From: Myxococcaceae bacterium JPH2
GTDB lineage: Bacteria > Myxococcota > Myxococcia > Myxococcales > Myxococcaceae
Assembly (NCBI GenBank): GCA_016458225.1
Contig: JAEMGR010000001.1
Coordinates: forward strand, 434,001 to 498,000
Direction of reading: 5' to 3'
DNA length: 64,000 bases
Part shown: piece by piece, positions 60,609-64,000 of the stretch
Numbering within the stretch: the stretch's first letter is position 1
Layout of the letters: every line of letters starts with the position of its first letter
Made by a program: the position numbers and the translations under genes
Notes under the pieces: model-generated
The model's database searches: none
Told to the model about the DNA's origin: nothing
What the model saw: the letters and a program-made list of their open reading frames with translations, nothing else

Positions 60609-61399
60609 TTCGTCCCCTGGAGGCCGAGCACGTCGGCCATGTCGTAGAGCCCGGGCGCGCGCTTCGCCACCCACCGCGCGGCGCGCAGCGCGCCCAGCCC
60701 GAATTGGTCTCGATTCGTGGCCCGGTGGGTGAGTTCGATGCGCTCGCCCTCGCCGAAGAAATACACCGTGTGCTCGCCCACCACGTCGCCGCCGCGCAGG
60801 GTCTGCACGCCAATCTCGCCCGGCGGGCGCGCGCCCACCTGGCCTTGCCGCGCGAAGGTGAAGTCGTCGCTCGAGCGCCCGAGCGCCTCGGCCAGCACCT
60901 CCGCCAACCGCAGCGCCGTGCCGCTGGGCGCGTCCTTCTTCATGCGGTGGTGGGCCTCCAACACTTCGACGTCGAAGCTCGGGCCCAGCACCCGCGCCAG
61001 CTCGGCGGCCACGCGGAAGACGAGGTTCACGCCCACCGACGTGTTGGGCGCCGCGACGATGGGGACCTTCGCCGCGCTCCCCCGCAGCGCCTCGGTCCGC
61101 TCGGGCGTGAAGCCCGTGGAGCCCACCACCATCGCCACGCCGCGCTCGGCGCACGCGCGCGCGTGGGCCACGCTCAGCTCCGCGCTGGTGAAGTCCACCA
61201 CCACGTCCGCGGAGGCCGCATCCAGCGCGAGCCCGAGCTCCTCCTCCACGCACGTCAGGCCCGTGGAGGCCTTTGCCTCCGCCGCGCGTCCCGGCCGCAC
61301 CGTGGCTCCCACCACTTGCAGGTCCGTCGTGGCCCGCGCGAGCCGCAGGAGCGTGCCGCCCATGCGGCCGGTGATGCCGGTGATGACGATGCGAGTCAT
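60605..61399 (-). CDS. dapB: 4-hydroxy-tetrahydrodipicolinate reductase
   Basis: 264 aa. NAD(P) motif VITGITGRMGGTLL, VVDFTSAE, and the DapB signature EAHHRMKKDAPSGTALR with the catalytic His and Lys. Reduces hydroxytetrahydrodipicolinate in the diaminopimelate/lysine pathway. Starts 20 nt after the dapA stop. Confidence 0.97.
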   Translation of the reverse strand: MTRIVITGITGRMGGTLLRLARATTDLQVVGATVRPGRAAEAKASTGLTCVEEELGLALDAASADVVVDFTSAELSVAHARACAERGVAMVVGSTGFTPERTEALRGSAAKVPIVAAPNTSVGVNLVFRVAAELARVLGPSFDVEVLEAHHRMKKDAPSGTALRLAEVLAEALGRSSDDFTFARQGQVGARPPGEIGVQTLRGGDVVGEHTVYFFGEGERIELTHRATNRDQFGLGALRAARWVAKRAPGLYDMADVLGLQGTK

Positions 61400-61419
61400 G
61401 CGCGCGCCCTCGGGCCGGC

Positions 61420-62304
61420 CTACTTCAGCAACCCCAGCTGCGTCAGCGCGGCCTTCATCAGCGGCGCCTGCGACTCGGACAGGGGCACCAGCGGCAGGCG
61501 GACCTCGGGACCGAACAGGCCCATTAGGTGCAGCGCCCACTTCACGGGGATGGGGTTGGACTCCGCGAACAGGCGCCGGTGCAGCTCGTTGAGCCGCACC
61601 TGGAGGTCGAGCGCGCGCGCCATGTCCCCACCGCGCGCCGCGGCGACGAGGTCCGCCATCATGCGGGGCGCCACGTTGGAGGACACCGAGATGACGCCCT
61701 TGCCTCCGCACGCCATGGTGGGCAGCACGGTGAAGTCGTCACCGGACAGGACGATGAGCCGCTCGCCGCACTTCTCGCGCAGCTCCAGCGCGCGCCACGG
61801 ATTGCCGGTGGCCTCCTTGATGGCGACGACCTCGGGGAGGTCGCACAGCCGCTGCATCGTCTCGGGCAGGAGGTCCACGCCCGTGCGGCCCGGGACGTTG
61901 TACGCCACGATGGGGAAGCCCGGGTGCGCCTTGGCCACCGCACGGTAGTGCTCCACCAGGCCCGCCTGCGTGGGCTTGTTGTAGTAGGGCGTGACGATGA
62001 GCGAGGCATCCGCGCCCACCTCGCGCGCGCGGCGCACGGACTCGATGGTCTCCGCGGTGCTGTTGCTGCCCACGCCGGCGATCACCGTCGCGCGCCCCTT
62101 CGCCTCCTCCACCACCACGGCCACGGCGCGCGCGCGCTCGTCGGCGTTCATCGTCGCCGCTTCGCCGGTGGTGCCCATGGGGATGAGGCCGACCGTGCCG
62201 CCATCAATCTGATAGCGAACGAGGGCGCGATAGGCCGCCTCATCCAGGGCCCCGTCCTTGAACGGGGTGGCCAGCGCCGTCATGGAGCCTTCGAAGGTCT
62301 TCAT
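61420..62304 (-). CDS. dapA: 4-hydroxy-tetrahydrodipicolinate synthase
   Basis: 294 aa from ATG 62304 (MKTFEGSMTALATPF). PMGTTGEAATM, YYNKPTQAG, YNVPGRTGVDL and Schiff-base Lys in VVAIKEATGN. Condenses pyruvate with aspartate semialdehyde, the branch point into diaminopimelate. It lies 16 nt after the lysA stop. The competing homoserine branch enzyme is encoded 40 kb away in the same window. Confidence 0.97.
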   Translation of the reverse strand: MKTFEGSMTALATPFKDGALDEAAYRALVRYQIDGGTVGLIPMGTTGEAATMNADERARAVAVVVEEAKGRATVIAGVGSNSTAETIESVRRAREVGADASLIVTPYYNKPTQAGLVEHYRAVAKAHPGFPIVAYNVPGRTGVDLLPETMQRLCDLPEVVAIKEATGNPWRALELREKCGERLIVLSGDDFTVLPTMACGGKGVISVSSNVAPRMMADLVAAARGGDMARALDLQVRLNELHRRLFAESNPIPVKWALHLMGLFGPEVRLPLVPLSESQAPLMKAALTQLGLLK

Positions 62305-62320
62305 GCCGGCGCTTATACGT

Positions 62321-63562
62321 TCAGGCCCGCTCGCCGCGCCACAGTTCCTCGACGCGCTCCCGCTCTCGGATGACACGCCAGGCGGCCTTGTCCACGAGCA
62401 CCTCCGCGGGACGCGGCCGCGAGTTGTAGTTCGAGGCCATGCTCATCCCGTAAGCCCCGGCACTCATGAAGGCGAACAGCTCGCCTGCTCGGGGGAGGAG
62501 CAACGGACGGGCCTTGGCCAGCACGTCGGTGGACTCGCACACCGGCCCCACCACGTCCACCTCCACCGCCTTGCCTCGGCGACGCACGAGCGGCTGGAGC
62601 GCGTGGTGGGCTTCATACAGCGCGGGACGCAGCAGGTCGTTCATGCCCGCGTCCACCACGACGAAGGTCCGCTCCGGCGTCTGCTTCCGGTACAGCACGC
62701 GGGTGAGGAGCACGCCCGCGTTGCCCACCAACGAGCGGCCCGGCTCCAGGATGAGCGTGGCGCCCGTCGCACGCGTCGCATCCAGCACCGTGCGCGCGTA
62801 CTCCACGGGCGATGGCGGCGTCTCGTCCGAGTAGGTGATGCCCAGCCCCCCGCCCACGTCCAGGTACTCCAGCGCGTGGCCGCGGGCCTGGAGCGCGCCG
62901 TACAGCTCCGCCACCTTCGACAAGGCCGCGCGCAAGGGCGCGGTGGCGGTGAGCTGCGAGCCGATGTGGCAGTCGAGCCCCAACGCGCGCACGCCCTTCA
63001 TCTTCTTCGCGCGCGTGTACAGCGCGAGCGCCTCCTCGAACGGCACGCCGAACTTGGAGGTCTTCAGCCCGGTGGAGATGTAGCGGTGCGTGCGCGCGTC
63101 CACGTCCGGGTTCACGCGCAGGGCGAACGGCGCGCGCTGGCCCATGCTCCGGCCCACCGCGTCCAGCGCCTCCAGCTCCTCGGCGCTCTCCACGTTGAAC
63201 AGCAGCAGGCCCGCGTCCAGCGCCTGCGCCATCTCGTCCGGCGTCTTGCCCACGCCCGCGAACACCGTCTTGCGCGGGTCTCCGCCGGCGTGCCGCACCC
63301 GAGCCAGCTCGCCGCCCGACACGATGTCGAAGCCGCTGCCCAGCTCGGAGAACAGCCGGAGGATGGCCAGGTTCGAGTTGGCCTTCACCGAGTAGCACAC
63401 GAGGTGCGGCTGCCCGGCGAAGGCCTCGGCCACCTGCTGGAAGCGGCGGGTGAGCGCCGCGCCCGAATAGACATACGTGGGCGTGCCCACCGCGTCCGCG
63501 ATGGCCGACAGGGGCACGGCCTCCGCGTGCAGGCTGCCCTTCTGATAGGCGAAGTCGCTCAC
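62321..63562 (-). CDS. lysA: Diaminopimelate decarboxylase
   Basis: 413 aa from GTG 63562, which overlaps the LptM-like gene's TGA as GTGA. PLP Lys in CYSVKANSNLAIL, SGGELARV, CHIGSQL, DVGGGLGI, and GPVCESTDV with the C-terminal Cys and Glu of the active site. Makes L-lysine from meso-diaminopimelate. Confidence 0.97.
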   Translation of the reverse strand: MSDFAYQKGSLHAEAVPLSAIADAVGTPTYVYSGAALTRRFQQVAEAFAGQPHLVCYSVKANSNLAILRLFSELGSGFDIVSGGELARVRHAGGDPRKTVFAGVGKTPDEMAQALDAGLLLFNVESAEELEALDAVGRSMGQRAPFALRVNPDVDARTHRYISTGLKTSKFGVPFEEALALYTRAKKMKGVRALGLDCHIGSQLTATAPLRAALSKVAELYGALQARGHALEYLDVGGGLGITYSDETPPSPVEYARTVLDATRATGATLILEPGRSLVGNAGVLLTRVLYRKQTPERTFVVVDAGMNDLLRPALYEAHHALQPLVRRRGKAVEVDVVGPVCESTDVLAKARPLLLPRAGELFAFMSAGAYGMSMASNYNSRPRPAEVLVDKAAWRVIRERERVEELWRGERA

Positions 63563-63759
63563 GGGGGGATCCCGCCGTCCGACTGAACGGGGACAGTGGG
63601 GCCCACCGGAGCGACCGCGCCGCGCGCGGGGTCCGTGGGCGGCGCCGTCTCCGTGACGGGAGGTGGACGCGGCGGGCGCGGGTTGCCCTTGATACCGCAC
63701 GCGGAGAGCCCCACGACGAGGCCCCCCGCCATGCACAACCGCCAGAGCACGGAGCGCAT
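63559..63759 (-). CDS. Small LptM/YifL-like lipoprotein
   Basis: 66 aa. Signal peptide with lipobox LSACG (Cys21), then GIKGNPRPPRPPP and a Pro/Ala/Val-rich tail. The Cys-Gly-x-Lys-Gly start after the lipobox and position directly before lysA match LptM (YifL), which helps mature the LPS translocon LptD/E in enterobacteria. The gene is 3 nt after the stop of the upstream envelope-protein gene. Confidence 0.75.
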   Translation of the reverse strand: MRSVLWRLCMAGGLVVGLSACGIKGNPRPPRPPPVTETAPPTDPARGAVAPVGPTVPVQSDGGIPP

Positions 63760-63762
63760 CGC

Positions 63763-64000
63763 CTAGTACTTGATGGCCAGCATGCCGCGGATGCTCTGCG
63801 GCGTGCGGAGGTCCTGGTTCAGCCCCTGCTGGAGGAACATCGCGTCCTTGAGGCCGCCCATGGGGAAGAGGATGCCGTAGGAGATGCCCGCCACGAAGCC
63901 GTCCTCGGTCTCGTAGCGCGCGCCCACGTCCACTTCCAGGCCCAGCGCGTGGTTGACCGCGGAGGGCGTGGACTCGGCGTAGAACGCCTGCGAGTAGATG
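63763..64000 (-). CDS. C-terminal 78 residues of an outer-membrane-type protein, cut by window edge
   Basis: The frame is open from the right edge to TAG at 63763-63765. It shows alternating strands (AFYAESTPSAVNHALGLEVD, then ARYETEDGFVAGISYGILFP) and ends SIRGMLAIKY, like the closing strands of a beta-barrel with a C-terminal aromatic residue. It resembles myxobacterial proteins I recall under the label TIGR04551, but this is from memory. It is the first visible gene of the lptM-lysA-dap operon. Confidence 0.55.
   Translation of the reverse strand, partial: IYSQAFYAESTPSAVNHALGLEVDVGARYETEDGFVAGISYGILFPMGGLKDAMFLQQGLNQDLRTPQSIRGMLAIKY

Overview
The window is a high-GC, gene-dense chromosomal segment of a myxobacterium, most likely Myxococcaceae (Myxococcus/Corallococcus/Pyxidicoccus-like). 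The case rests on very strong G/C at third codon positions, a Ser/Thr kinase fused to an AAA-type ATPase, a methyl-accepting protein, stand-alone response regulators, many lipoproteins and giant repeat proteins. I see no tRNA, rRNA, insertion sequence, phage gene or CRISPR array. It reads as core chromosome plus a few lineage-specific cassettes.

Layout. 1-7.0 kb, mostly minus strand: two small proteins, a thiolase, a two-TM protein, a DsbA-like/HCCA isomerase, and a kinase-ATPase regulator. 7.2-16.1 kb: a small protein, a receiver protein, delta-1-pyrroline-5-carboxylate dehydrogenase with an aldose-epimerase-like gene, a bactofilin-like membrane protein, a P450, a secreted hydrolase lipoprotein, an AraC regulator and a thioredoxin-reductase-like flavoprotein. 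16.2-22.0 kb: a methionine-branch operon (metY, metX, aspartokinase/homoserine dehydrogenase fusion). It is preceded by a short leader ORF containing Met-Tyr-Met-Cys and a GNRA-capped terminator. Between metX and the fusion gene lie two tiny overlapping ORFs made from a 119-nt tandem repeat. 22.0-30.6 kb, minus strand: a metallo-beta-lactamase-fold lipoprotein, an RCK protein, TatC with a large periplasmic insertion, TatB, two tandem MFS transporters and a chemoreceptor-like protein. 30.7-34 kb: an HDAC-family deacetylase, a receiver protein, an SDR and pyrF. 34-43.8 kb: PBP1A, an RluA pseudouridine synthase, a pentapeptide-repeat protein, a thioredoxin-like secreted protein, a MOSC protein, an MBL exonuclease-like protein, an EamA transporter and a CaCA exchanger.

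43.9-52.0 kb holds the most unusual locus. It is a tightly packed five-gene minus-strand operon: a PqqD/RRE-like protein, a 1960-aa FG-GAP lipoprotein, a 49-aa Cys-containing peptide with a KPYRPP leader-like segment, an HPr-kinase-like protein, and an S24/S26-peptidase-like domain fused to a GNAT acetyltransferase. It looks like a non-canonical peptide-modification (RiPP-like) system with no recognisable cyclase or transporter.

52.2-64 kb: a Coa1-like protein; acyl-CoA dehydrogenase with etfB-etfA; a transaldolase; arabinose-5-phosphate isomerase; and a coupled minus-strand operon from an envelope protein and an LptM-like lipoprotein through lysA-dapA-dapB-FAH-folK to a TPR protein with PxGHP repeats.

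Functionally the window joins both branches of the aspartate family. The methionine branch (16-22 kb) shows signs of translational and attenuation control. The lysine/diaminopimelate branch (60-63.6 kb) sits with cell-wall and envelope functions. All assignments are from reading translations and motifs by eye; no searches were run.
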